A DNA stretch of 64,000 nucleotides from Bidens hawaiensis (Eukaryota; Streptophyta; Magnoliopsida; Asterales; Asteraceae). Every line of letters begins with the position of its first letter. Within the stretch, counting starts at the first letter, position 1. Made by a program: the position numbers and the translations under genes. The notes beneath the pieces are model-generated. The model was not told the origin of the DNA and ran no database searches. It saw only the letters and a program-made list of their open reading frames with translations. Below, piece after piece: positions 34,465 to 44,049 of the stretch. The stretch lies in contig JAIQDT010000061.1 in NCBI GenBank assembly GCA_021521415.1, positions 3,844,001-3,908,000 on the forward strand. The letters are read 5' to 3'.

Positions 34465-34997
34465 TGTAAGTACCCCCGAGGCGTCGCCGATCGATACGAG
34501 ATCCGCATGATGTCTAGGAGTGCGGAATCCTCCTAGACTCGTTTATTGGTGTAGAAGACGAAGAACATGATTACACACAAAACACATACACGAACAAACA
34601 CACGAATGGGATAAACACATCTGCAGATCTTTTATATAATAATCAAAACACTTACATACCAAACATGAAAACAAATAACGGCCGACCCGAGGTGAGCTCT
34701 ACCTCGGGTCGTCCCACACGACTCTCACTCTTGGTTTCTCTCTAGACAAATAAACTGATCACTAAACTCACTCAACTTTTTGGATTTTCAACCTAAACAA
34801 GACACAGCCGATATATATAATCACAACTTCACGGGCTTGGGCTTGGGCCAATAGGCGAAGTTGTTACAACTTCGCCTATGGCGAAGTTGTTCTAACTTCG
34901 CCTATGGCAGAAGTTGTTACAACTTCGCCTATGGCGAAGTTGCTCTAACTTCGTACTTCCACAACGCTGAACAGAATTGCATAGCGACGGTCACAAA
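34465..34997 (-). repeat. Element C 5' LTR, interrupted by B
   Basis: Matches 32732-33210, but carries an extra stretch of about 55 bp from an added GGCGAAGTT/AACTTCGCC unit (34850-34950). Stops at GGTCACAAA where the element B LTR begins. Confidence 0.85.
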
Positions 34998-35489
34998 TGT
35001 AGGTTCCCGGACGGATCTTACACGGGATATCGCTATCTACGTAGGTGCGGAATCCCTGCGTAGGTAGTTACGAGCGTAGAATACGTAAAACAATCACACG
35101 CGATACAAACGAACACGTTATATATTATAACTTGAAACACGTCTATTACAGACTCTCGGCACGTTCACTGAACTCAACAACTGACTCCTCTCTCGTCTAT
35201 AGACTTACTGAATTACACGTGATTAACCAAAACTCTTCTCCTTAACCGTAAACCCGTAGGCTATATAAATACACGACAACTTCGCCTCAAGCGAAGTTGT
35301 CAGTAACTTCGCTCGTTGAACAAGTTCGCCTAGGCGAACTTGTCGACAACTTCGCTTGTTCAACAAGTTCGCCTAAGCGAACTTGTTGACAACTTCGCTT
35401 ACATACATAAACATAAACTTAAACATAATTACATTACAGACTCGATTACAAACGCTAGACTATGAACTACTGACATTTATGTACCAACA
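34998..35489 (-). repeat. Sirevirus B 3' LTR (492 bp)
   Basis: TGTAGGTTCCCGG at the low-coordinate end, ATGTACCAACA at 35489. Contains a dense hairpin-forming block at 35275-35400, including the perfect palindrome AAGTTCGCCTAGGCGAACTT (35322-35341). Confidence 0.93.
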
Positions 35490-35502
35490 GACTCCCCCTT
35501 GG
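35490..35502 (-). other. Polypurine tract of Sirevirus B
   Basis: In element sense CCAAGGGGGAGTC directly before the LTR start TGTTGGTACAT. Confidence 0.85.
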
Positions 35503-35569
35503 CAGTAGCTTCATATCTTGATCTTCAAAGCTTGTGTCTTGTAATCTCTCGTCTTCTCTCTTCATCTCT

Positions 35570-37549
35570 TCAAGCATGCACTCCCTGTCTAACACATACA
35601 GAAACCAACTTCTGGTACTTCTTAGCTTCCTCTTTCCAAGCAGGAATGTAGAAAATCTTCTTAGCATGTAGTACCTGCAAGTCAGCTTGAGACAGATTGA
35701 CTAAGTGCATAGGATCATACACTCTCATGATCTCTTGCTCATCTTCATCCTCCATGACCGCTTCAGCAGTTTCACAATCCACGTACCACCACTTCAAGTC
35801 TTTCAAGACGTTCTTGGGCATCACCTTCATCGGCACTTCTTTTAAATGACGGACTGGTTTATACTTCATAACCATCCATGGTTTGCCGTCTGCCCTCATC
35901 CCTCTATCTTTGTCTTCTACTAACTTCCCTTTCTGAGGCTTCAGAAGTTCAAACTTTTTATCTTTAATGGCCTCCTTCCAAACAATTTTCCCAATTACTC
36001 TCGCCATGTTATCATCACTTCTGTTTATCAGCCCCAGTCTTGCTAAGTCTTTCACCTCACACTCCGGTAAGGTATTCAGGGATCTTAACATCTTCTTGAA
36101 GTACTGAATGCCGTCGTAACGTTTGATCACAAATAGTTTCAACTCTTCATCGTACAACCAGCATATGATTCCCTTCTTTGATTCTGCATATCCCTTTATA
36201 TTATACGACTTTTTGAACATCGTCGGTACTGCTGGCTTCTTCGTCTTTACAAACCACTGAGCGCAGCCTTCCTTCCAGTTTGGCTGATCTTCCCACTCAG
36301 TGTTGTCAACCACAGCATCTTCACATATAGTCGACTGTTCAACCACAGGGATCTCATGCTCTACATTTTCTTCAACAATCTCTCCTTCTTCTATCACATT
36401 CTCAACCACAATTTCTGCACCAATCTTTTCAATCTCATCGATTGGCAGAACATCATCTTCATTTATCAACTCATCATCCTCTAACATATCGTCTATCTCT
36501 TTCAGCGCATCAATCATATCATCAACAATCTCAACATCTTCAACCACATCCACATCATCACCAACAGCAACCACATCATCACCAGATGCAGACTCCCCCT
36601 CAGCTGTGGAAGCCCCAAGAGCTATAGTAGTTCTTGGCAACTCACCACCTGCATCTTTCGATGCATTGGGATCATCGTCTCGGTCTTCTCTTCTTTTGGT
36701 CCTCAGCTCATCTCCTCTACAGCTCATCTCCCCCTGATATGCCAAGAACATCTTCAAGGCATCTATAACTTTCCCGTGCTCAACCAGGAGGGATGCCTGC
36801 AGTTGATTTGCTTCCACTAGGCTTTGAATAGTCTTGGACTCCTCAGCTACAATCCGCTCTAGTGAACCTATTCGTTCCGAGTCTGAAGTGGGCGTGACCG
36901 CAGGTGGTACCGTACCCAATAACCCTGCAGTAGTGGTGACCGTAGACTCGACAAATCGTGCTACTACCACCGATGGAGTAAGCGTTTGAGGTGGTAGAGA
37001 CACAATTGCTGGAGTCGACGTCTGGACGGCCGTGATCGATGGAATGTCAGCCGACGATGTAGCCACTACGGGAACAACCGTAGCGCTTGTACTCGATGCC
37101 TGCACAGAGGTAGGAACAATGGACATACCAGACAGGGCAGGTGGAGCAAAACGTACCAACCGTGAAGTCTCTCCAGCTCCTACACCCATACCTGTCCTTT
37201 CCCTTCGTGAACGCTTTCTCACCAGCTGCACAACTTCTTCTTCATCATCTTCCTCGTCGTCTTCGTCAACAGTTCTCTTTTGTTTCCCAACTGTTCTCTC
37301 ATGCGTTACCATCATCCTTCTAGCCTCTTCCATCACATCATCAAAATCAGCTTGCGGACCCGAGACTTGAATATTCTCTTGTGGATCAACTCGGTCCATA
37401 TCAAACAATCCTTGCCCGCCGAACATGGCGTCAAGGTCAATCTCTGCAGCTGACACAGCAGCAGATACAGCAGGCGCAGCTGATACAGCCTGGGGTGCTG
37501 CCGCCTGTTGTGGTCTTGGGTCTCTGAACTCGTCCCCTGCCGCAGGCAC
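35570..37549 (-). CDS. Third ORF of Sirevirus B, linker and C-terminal domain (659 codons)
   Basis: Same frame as 37553-38374, separated only by a TAG and one codon; together they make 934 codons. This part has an Ala-rich start, an acidic patch (DEDDEEDDEEEVV) followed by a basic one (RKRSRRER), a Thr/Ser/Pro-rich linker, a leucine-rich heptad-like stretch (RIGSLERIVAEESKTIQSL), a very acidic region, then a C-terminal domain of about 230 residues with WLYDEELKLFVIKRYDG, VPMKVMPKNVL, WWYVDCETAEAV and YDPMHLVNLSQ. The C-terminal domain matches A and E. The frame is preserved over 2 kb in a low-complexity region, which suggests selection until recently. Function unknown. The first codon here is not a real start. 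Confidence 0.8.
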   Translation of the reverse strand: MPAAGDEFRDPRPQQAAAPQAVSAAPAVSAAVSAAEIDLDAMFGGQGLFDMDRVDPQENIQVSGPQADFDDVMEEARRMMVTHERTVGKQKRTVDEDDEEDDEEEVVQLVRKRSRRERTGMGVGAGETSRLVRFAPPALSGMSIVPTSVQASSTSATVVPVVATSSADIPSITAVQTSTPAIVSLPPQTLTPSVVVARFVESTVTTTAGLLGTVPPAVTPTSDSERIGSLERIVAEESKTIQSLVEANQLQASLLVEHGKVIDALKMFLAYQGEMSCRGDELRTKRREDRDDDPNASKDAGGELPRTTIALGASTAEGESASGDDVVAVGDDVDVVEDVEIVDDMIDALKEIDDMLEDDELINEDDVLPIDEIEKIGAEIVVENVIEEGEIVEENVEHEIPVVEQSTICEDAVVDNTEWEDQPNWKEGCAQWFVKTKKPAVPTMFKKSYNIKGYAESKKGIICWLYDEELKLFVIKRYDGIQYFKKMLRSLNTLPECEVKDLARLGLINRSDDNMARVIGKIVWKEAIKDKKFELLKPQKGKLVEDKDRGMRADGKPWMVMKYKPVRHLKEVPMKVMPKNVLKDLKWWYVDCETAEAVMEDEDEQEIMRVYDPMHLVNLSQADLQVLHAKKIFYIPAWKEEAKKYQKLVSVCVRQGVHA

Positions 37550-37552
37550 ATA

Positions 37553-38374
37553 CTACGGGTTTATAAGGTACCCAAAGAGCGGAGTATGCCTGGGACGCAG
37601 CTCAGGCTTGCTTCGTGCGCTGGAAGTGCGACACTGTGCAAAGATACGTTTTGTCACACTTTCCACGTATCGAATAGGGCGTCGTTGGGGCAGCGTCGGA
37701 GCCAAATGATTTAAAATCATCTGTAGGAATCGTGGATACATTATAAACCGCTCACGCGCCACAGCCCTTCGTTGCCTATCGATCTCGTAAAAGATCATCT
37801 GGCTGAAAGAATATCCTTTATTATAAGTCAACGCCGTCATAGCAGACTGCATTATCGCACCCATACCATCAGTGCCTGCCTTCCGTCCTGACATACATAC
37901 GATCATGACGTGCATAAGGAAGCGCCACTGATCTAAAAGGAATCCCTTCCTCCGTTGAGTGTCCCCTAAGGGACCAGAATACCCCATCCTGAGGAACGCC
38001 CCATCACGGAATGGCGCAACAAACTCCGTTGGGTCATCCCTCGTCTCTTCACCAAACCGCAACGCCACCCGTATTTGTTCAGAAGAAAACTGAACAACTT
38101 GACCGTTTACGGTGACTCGCATAACCGGGGGCTCAACCCGGCAATCGTACTCTACCGTCTGCCAAAAGTCTTCAATATTCGGTAGGGAAATAGGCAGGGT
38201 AGTTGTTATTGCGTGATATATCCGTGAGCGCAGGAGAAAAGTAAGTATCTCCCTATAGTCCTCCACGCCATTTGCATCTGGGTCAAGTGTTATGAACTGG
38301 TTATGAGCTGGGAAGAATTGTCTATGATCATCACCGTCATCACCTGCACCTCCTGCACTTCCAACAGCAGCCAT
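37553..38374 (-). CDS. Third ORF of Sirevirus B, N-terminal domain (273 codons to a TAG)
   Basis: Starts MAAVGSAGGAGDDGDD at 38374; the start is supported by the conserved acceptor-like block just upstream and by the same ATGGCTG start in A and E. Motifs shared with A and E are SRIYHAI, DFW, a VQFSSEQIRVALRFG segment (A has IREVLLFG), WRFLMH, CMSGRKAG and MYPRFLQMI. A Cys/Arg/Ser-rich tail leads to TAG at 37553-37555, after which the frame continues. No membrane segment or signal peptide is apparent, so a classical envelope protein is unlikely. The VxFSxExI pattern recalls plant transposon-protein domains, but only loosely. Confidence 0.8.
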   Translation of the reverse strand: MAAVGSAGGAGDDGDDHRQFFPAHNQFITLDPDANGVEDYREILTFLLRSRIYHAITTTLPISLPNIEDFWQTVEYDCRVEPPVMRVTVNGQVVQFSSEQIRVALRFGEETRDDPTEFVAPFRDGAFLRMGYSGPLGDTQRRKGFLLDQWRFLMHVMIVCMSGRKAGTDGMGAIMQSAMTALTYNKGYSFSQMIFYEIDRQRRAVARERFIMYPRFLQMILNHLAPTLPQRRPIRYVESVTKRIFAQCRTSSARSKPELRPRHTPLFGYLINP

Positions 38375-38399
38375 ATCTGCACTAAACGAACCAAGTTAG
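38375..38399 (-). promoter_or_regulatory. Putative splice acceptor before the third ORF of B
   Basis: In element sense CTAAC (38395-38399), then TCGTTTAGTGCAG, then AT and the ATG. It differs from the A block at a few bases only. A spliced RNA is inferred. Confidence 0.5.
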
Positions 38400-39180
38400 A
38401 TAAACGTTAAAGTGTTACACAAGTTCGCTTGATTACCAGGAGCGAAGTTGTGATCAAACCTGTATAGGCGAAGTTAAAGGTGAGGCGAAGTTTGGAACAA
38501 CTTCGCTTCATCTTTAAGTTCGTCTAATTAATTTTAAGTAAAATGGTATGGGCGAAGTTATCACTAACTTCGCCTCTTCACAACATCGCCTCAGGCGAAG
38601 ATAAGGGTTAGGCGAAATTAAGCCTCAGGCGAAGTTGCGGATAACTTCGCCTCAGGCGAAATTAATCGTCAGGCGAAGTTGCGGATAACTTCGCCGAAAC
38701 CCTAACTTCGCCTGAACTGAATCGGCGACTGTTAGCATTCCAAACATCCGGAAATCCGATGTTTCGGTAAAATTGACGATGAAGAACTCAATAAAACTTG
38801 GTATTAAGGTTATGTGGACAAAAAGTTTGTCCATGAACACGTTAAACACAAGTTATAAAAGTCGGTTTTGAATCCGACGGACCAAGATCTCGAAGCGGTC
38901 GACATAAAGTTTGATAAACAAGAAAAAAACAGCTAACACGATGTACCGATAACACATACCGTGAAACGGTTACTGAAACTGAGAACAAAGAAAGAAATCG
39001 AAATCGAAAAGATCAAGTTCGCTGAAATATCGGAGAACAAGTTCGCTGTATATTGTAAATAATGAAAATTTACTGTTTGAAATCCTTATATAGGGTCAGA
39101 GTTGGTCAGGCGAAGTTACGGATAACTTCGCCTAGGCGAAGTTATCCACAACTTCGCCTGATTCAACAACTTCGCCTATA
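38400..39180. repeat. GGCGAAGTT motif array before the third ORF of B
   Basis: By my count seven exact GGCGAAGTT and seven exact AACTTCGCC copies, with many one-base variants, often as inverted pairs such as GGCGAAGTTGCGGATAACTT. Densest at 38440-38715 and 39105-39180. 38720-39100 between them shows nothing else recognisable. Confidence 0.85.
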
Positions 39181-39728
39181 TTTTCATAACCAAACCTTAT
39201 AATTTTGAACAATTTGAATTAACTCTTTAAAACTTCCCGACATGATCAATTCTAAGTAACCAGTTAAAAAATAATACAACTACAAAACTAAGAAAAACTT
39301 ATAAAAATTTAACGAATAAGGGATCAAATTTCAGTCTAGTCAAGGACCACCATGTTTTAGAAAAGATCCTAACGGAATCATACTAACTCCGTGACTGTCA
39401 CATAGATCCGTGTTTAGCTGTATTATGACATAGAGAAACAGGTTGTACACATGTAAATAACTTAAAGTGGTTTTCATCGTTTCTGTGATACGAGTTAAGT
39501 TCAATTAAGCTCAAAAAATAAGTGGGCAACAACTTAGAGATTTTGATGCCTCCTATCTATTCTCAAAGCGTATTTGGCTTTCCCCAAGTCACCCCGAATT
39601 GACTTCGACCCATAGTGTCTGATTAACTTGTAAGTATTCTTTGTCTGCTTCCCGTACTCATTCTTACTCCATGATTGAGAAGTCTCGATATCTTGAACTC
39701 TCGAATGTTACAATAACTCATAAGTACT

Positions 39729-39768
<40 letters not shown>

Positions 39769-40518
39769 CATACTTATAGACTTCAGAGTAATAAACAACT
39801 GCAAGTCCAGAATCTGGATCACTGCAGTGTCTTGAAACGCCTTCTTCACGGGAATCAGAACACTTACGGGCTTGTGTATTACTGGGTAATCACTTTTCTG
39901 CCTATCATGCGGAAAGATATAAACGAAGACATGAAAAACTCTTAAGTAGTTTCCACGTAAAATCAATTATATTTAGTTTGTATCACATATACTTTTACAC
40001 ACCATTAAGAATTTACCTTGACATACAATGACTGTTCTAATGCCTTTTAAGCTTAAGAACTTCACTAGTTAAGCACACAAAATTAGTATAAACATCATTT
40101 TCCAAGGTTGGATCAATTTCCTGTTAAACATAGCAAATGAACTTCTTACGAAGTATTAGACTTGAAAAGTAATTTCATTTCCCAAAAAAATTTGACTTCA
40201 ATTGCCCCGATTACGTCAAAGTCTTCAGGTAAACGGCAATCCTGAAGATCCAATGGATCAACTGGACCGACCACATACAAGTATGTGTCCTTCTAACTAA
40301 GTATGAACGACTAATTTTCAGCGACAGAAATAAAACACATCATAACCGCCCCGGTCACTTTCAGTCATCTAGTTAATGGCGACCCTCATTCTCTACAAGT
40401 AGAAACGAGGACCAAAACATATCCGAGGATATGTCCATCAAACTGAGGTAACCGACTAATTTTAAGCAATAGTGACTTTTTTTTTTCTTTTTTTTTTAAA
40501 TAAACACAAAAAACATGG
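39181..40518 (-). other. Non-coding spacer between pol and third ORF of B
   Basis: Counterpart of 21251-22702 in A. Similar blocks are near 39544-39600 (TATTTGGCTTT, TCACCCC) and 39868-39910 (GGGCTTGTGTAT, TTTTCTGCCTATCAT). It holds a run of 31 T at 39732-39762, and an A-rich purine tract in element sense at 40476-40497 near the end of pol. No coding signal. Confidence 0.7.
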
Positions 40519-40788
40519 TTACTCGGGATTGATCATCCCGTTCAGCTCAATTAGGTTTTGAAATCTGGATTTATCAAACGCTTTTGTAAATAAATCAGCG
40601 AAATTATCTAGCGTATCGACCTTTTCGACCTTAATCAGTTTCTTCTCAGCACAATCCCGTATGAAATGATGACGAATGTCAATATGTTTAGTTTTACTAT
40701 GTTTCACGGGATTGTTAATTACTGAGATGGCAGCAGTGTTATCAATAAAAATAGGAGTGAGTAAGAAATTCAGACCATAGTCGCGCAA
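40519..40788 (-). pseudogene. Sirevirus B RNase H C-terminal fragment
   Basis: 89 codons with IFIDNTAAISVINNP, KHIDIRHHFIRD and ADLFTKAFDKSRF, the end of copia RNase H. The catalytic N-terminal part is missing. It is joined near 40790 to the integrase HHCC module, in a different frame, by the deletion that removed the integrase core and RT. Confidence 0.88.
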
Positions 40789-41400
40789 TTGAATTTACTT
40801 TCTTGGTGAGATGGGACTTCTTGTGCTGCTTTCCCTTTTTGCACGCAAGACATTTGTCTTCAAAATTGAAACTTTTTAAGGGAACACCCAACACAAGCCC
40901 ATGTCTGTCAATATGGTTCATCTTCCGAAGATGAATGTGCCCCATTCTCCTGTGCCACAGTTCAGATTCCGATTCGCTTGCTTTCGTCAAAAGGCACGAT
41001 TCTTCCGTTGACATTTCAGTTGAACTTAAATCCATCATATACGTATTTCGATCACGTAGAGCCTTCATTACTATCCACTCCTCTGGTATTTGTAAACCAG
41101 GCTTCAACACAATCGCATCAGTCTTCGTGAAGTGTACGGTATAATCTTTATCACAAATCTGCGACACACTCAGCAGATTGTGCTTCAGTTCTTCAACAAA
41201 GTTCACATTTTCTAACGTCATCTTCCCGTTAGTTACCGTACCCCTTCCTGTTATTTTGCCTCCACTCTCACCGGCAAAACTGACTCTTGCTCCTTGAACA
41301 GGTTTTAAATTTGTAACAAATCCTTGTTACCAGTCATGTGCCGGGAACAGCCGCTGTCCACAACCCAAAGATTATTGGAAGCCCTGTTCAACTGTTCCTG
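40789..41400 (-). pseudogene. Sirevirus B protease end and integrase HHCC module
   Basis: The protease active site (VDSGCSRHMTG) can be read near 41325-41360 in one frame. A frame change near 41310 leads into the segment with LKHNLLSVSQICD and the HHCC module LWHRRMGHIH then CLACKKGKQHKKSH. The sequence ends at the deletion junction. No catalytic integrase residues remain. Confidence 0.82.
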
Positions 41401-41417
41401 CACAAAAAAAGAGATTA

Positions 41418-42383
41418 TTAAAATTTGGGGACCCAAGACCTCTTGGTCTTGGGTCGATTAACCTTCTTAACAGAACTCACACACCTTGGCCGACCAAAGT
41501 TAGTATTAGAAAAATTTCCACGAGTCCTAACAGGATACCTCCTTGGAGACTGATAGTGAGGCCAACCAAACCGACATACATTAAGAGAATCAAAAGAATT
41601 ATAGCATTTGGTTTGGTTATTAGTAGTGTAAAAACGAGATGTGTTTCTTTGAAAACCTGTATTATCTCTCAAATTTGAATGGTTTTCATTTTTAACATTT
41701 AAACGATTACCAAAAACCTTAGTCTCAGTTTTCGAGGGCCTCACCTCTCTTAAACGCTGCTTCAGAGGGCAATCAGCAACAAGGTGCCCTGTTTGATTAC
41801 ATCTAAAACAACACCTATGTTCAGCTTTCTTTTCAGCAGATGTTTTAGATGTGGAGGCAGTATTACCAACCGTACGTCTCACATAACGTGGGACATATGG
41901 GTTGAGTGGAGTACTCCTTTAAGTTTATTTAACTTTTTCTCCACTAGTGGGTAATACTTCCTTCTCTTTTGTCTTACCTGACTCGGATGACTTATCCGAA
42001 TCAGATGAGACTGGACTTGAAATAGAAATTTTAACTTTTGAGACAGGCGAACTTGTTTCGCCTTTACTAACTTCCGGTACTTTACCAGTTTCCTTAGCAG
42101 GACCTGTCTGATCAGCTACAAAATTAACAGATTCATGAACACTAGGATTGAAAGTATAATTATGGTTATAAGGTGGTGGAACCTCATGGTAACCAATTCC
42201 TCCCCTCTTAGGTGAGGAACCTTGATCACTAACGAGGTGATCAAGAATAGCAGAGGAATTCCGGAATTGCTCCAGTTTCCTATTTAGTTCCACCACTTTT
42301 ACCTGGTGATCAGCAATCTGTTTTTCTTTCTCAGCGATTAACTTGGTTTTCTCTTCTAAAACCTGGTAGCTTAGATCGATCAC
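41418..42383 (-). pseudogene. Sirevirus B gag-pol linker with second zinc knuckle
   Basis: Two open segments in one frame (41925-42383 and 41418-41882). The first is a charged, probably coiled-coil stretch (EEKTKLIAEKEKQIADHQ) leading to YHEVPPPYNHNY and a Ser/Lys-rich tail. The second carries the knuckle CCFRCNQTGHLVADC and a basic Asn/Arg-rich stretch ending SWVPKF. The frame differs from gag (a shift at about 42384-42457). The matching region of A and F has the same order. Confidence 0.8.
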
Positions 42384-42456
42384 ATCAATTTTCTCAGCTA
42401 ATTTTGTTTTTAAACTTTTAACGTCTTTTTCACAAGCTTTAATTTTTATTTTACAA

Positions 42457-44049
42457 TTATTTTTCTCTTGTCTTTGTGAAGTGATGATCTTCTTTCAAGG
42501 TTTTAAATTCGGCATCCAACTTAACATACTGATCAGTAATTGTAGCAAGCTGTTCAGACAAGTTCTCACATTTAGTACAGATAGGTTTAGTACATACCTC
42601 GGAGTTCTGGTCATTAGCCATGAAAGCTTTTTCATTTTCAGCAGCTTTCATACATTCTTCAGCTGCAACCTTCGCCATGTGTGCCTGCTCAAAGAGTTCT
42701 CCAGAGAACATGTTACAGTTGTATTCACCAGCATCAGACATCATGGCATCATTCCCATTGTTATTTCCACTTTGCTGTGTAGTCCTCCCCTGACTACGTT
42801 CTACACGTGCATTAGTGCACTCCTTTGCAAAGTGTCCATTTTGTTGACAATTGTAACACCTCACCCTTGACTTATCAAATCCTGTCTTTCCACCTACGAA
42901 CTTTCTGCCAGTCTTCTTCATGAAACACTTCACTCTTCTGACTATCATCGCCATCTGCCACTGCAGATCCATCTCCTCCAGATCATCAGGATCGATCTGG
43001 TCATAGTCTTCTTCCAAAGCAGCAGGGTCCACAATCTTCCCTTGTATGTAGTTCTCGTAAGAAGCAATAAAAGATGCATAGAGTGCAAGCTGCTCTTCAG
43101 CAGATTTGACACTCATTGGCATCTTAGAGTAGTTATTGCTTGAAGCACTGGGAGAGAAACTACTCTTGGATGCTTGAGGTTTCGAAGCACTTGATCCTCC
43201 AGCAACAAAGCAAACATCACCGTTCATGTTTACTGACACATTTCCTTCATGAGAAGAGTTAGAACCTAACTCTCCTTTGGAGTAGTAAGCAGCAGATTCA
43301 GACTTCGAACTTGAGCCTGAGTTAACTTTGGCACCATACATACCAGGGTCTTGAACCTGATCCGTTGGTGTCTCTTTACGAACCATATTAAGCTCAAAGG
43401 TTCTGAGCTTGTTTACTGCTGTCTCCAAGTCATAATTAGGAAAGTCTTTGTCTTCCCTCATTAGAACAGTGTACATTTCCCACTTCGGTGGGAGAGCATC
43501 GAGAAGCTTCTCAACTATTTCCTCCTCTCTGTAAGCAATAGAATAGTTGTTCAGCTCTGTCATTAGATGATAATATCGGGTGATAATATCATCGAGCGAT
43601 TCGTTCTTCAAATACTTGAAAACAGAGAACTGGGTCTTTAACAGCTTAATCTTCGAGGCACGAATACCCACGTTCCCTTCGAATCTATTCTCAATAGCAT
43701 CCCAAAGCTCTCGTGCAGAAGTGTACTTCCTGAATGTATGGAGAATCTCTTGAGGAAGAGCCATAGTAATTGCAGCATGGGCCTTGCTCTCGGCCTCATA
43801 CATCTTTTTCTCTTCTTCCTCCATCTTGCTGTACTTCTTTACCACATCCCGACCTTCGTATTCCATTGTCGGTGGAATATATCCATCCTGGATGCACACC
43901 CACATCTTTGCATCCTGGTATTTAATATACTGAATGAACCTATCCTTCCACGCCACAAAGTCGGTTCCTTTCATCAACCTTGGGGCCTTAGTAGCCGACC
44001 CCGCTTCAACTTCCATTTTGACTAACTCTGAGATGTTAATCGGCGACAT
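42457..44049 (-). CDS. gag: Sirevirus B Gag, intact (530 aa)
   Basis: Structural protein of the particle. Open from ATG at 44049 (MSPINISELV) to a stop at 42457. Residues 1-230 are the copia gag N-terminal region (APRLMKGTDFVAWKDRFIQYI, ELWDAIENRFEGN, LLDALPPKWEMY). Residues 230-320 are Ser-rich. Residues 351-382 carry QIDPDDLEEMDLQWQMAM, shared with A and F. The CCHC knuckle lies at 398-411 (C398, C401, H406, C411), and a C-terminal charged helix region follows. The start is supported by alignment with A and F. It is the only intact structural gene in the window. In a full element a frameshift or polyprotein would join it to pol; here the next frame begins at about 42383. Confidence 0.92.
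   Translation of the reverse strand: MSPINISELVKMEVEAGSATKAPRLMKGTDFVAWKDRFIQYIKYQDAKMWVCIQDGYIPPTMEYEGRDVVKKYSKMEEEEKKMYEAESKAHAAITMALPQEILHTFRKYTSARELWDAIENRFEGNVGIRASKIKLLKTQFSVFKYLKNESLDDIITRYYHLMTELNNYSIAYREEEIVEKLLDALPPKWEMYTVLMREDKDFPNYDLETAVNKLRTFELNMVRKETPTDQVQDPGMYGAKVNSGSSSKSESAAYYSKGELGSNSSHEGNVSVNMNGDVCFVAGGSSASKPQASKSSFSPSASSNNYSKMPMSVKSAEEQLALYASFIASYENYIQGKIVDPAALEEDYDQIDPDDLEEMDLQWQMAMIVRRVKCFMKKTGRKFVGGKTGFDKSRVRCYNCQQNGHFAKECTNARVERSQGRTTQQSGNNNGNDAMMSDAGEYNCNMFSGELFEQAHMAKVAAEECMKAAENEKAFMANDQNSEVCTKPICTKCENLSEQLATITDQYVKLDAEFKTLKEDHHFTKTREK

Larger units (their letters stand above)
32732..34997 (-). mobile_element. Element C: Sirevirus-type ends with no coding region
   Basis: Two similar LTRs (32732-33223 and 34465-34997) enclose only about 1.24 kb. 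A tRNA-Met primer site, motif-rich leader and polypurine tract are kept, but there is no gag, pol or third ORF. It shares the GGCGAAGTT motif with B while its LTR sequence is otherwise different. If it moved, it must have relied on proteins supplied by another element. Its right LTR lacks the last 13 bp (ACATGCACCAACA) because element B sits there. Confidence 0.8.

Noticed and set aside
36300..36737. 145-codon plus-strand frame rich in Ser/Thr
   Set aside because: It is the reverse of the low-complexity acidic linker of the third ORF of B; no independent motif.
39732..39762. Run of 31 T read as a poly(A) tail of a LINE or SINE on the minus strand
   Set aside because: No target duplication or element body beside it; it lies within the B spacer. 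Homopolymer length may also be a sequencing artefact.
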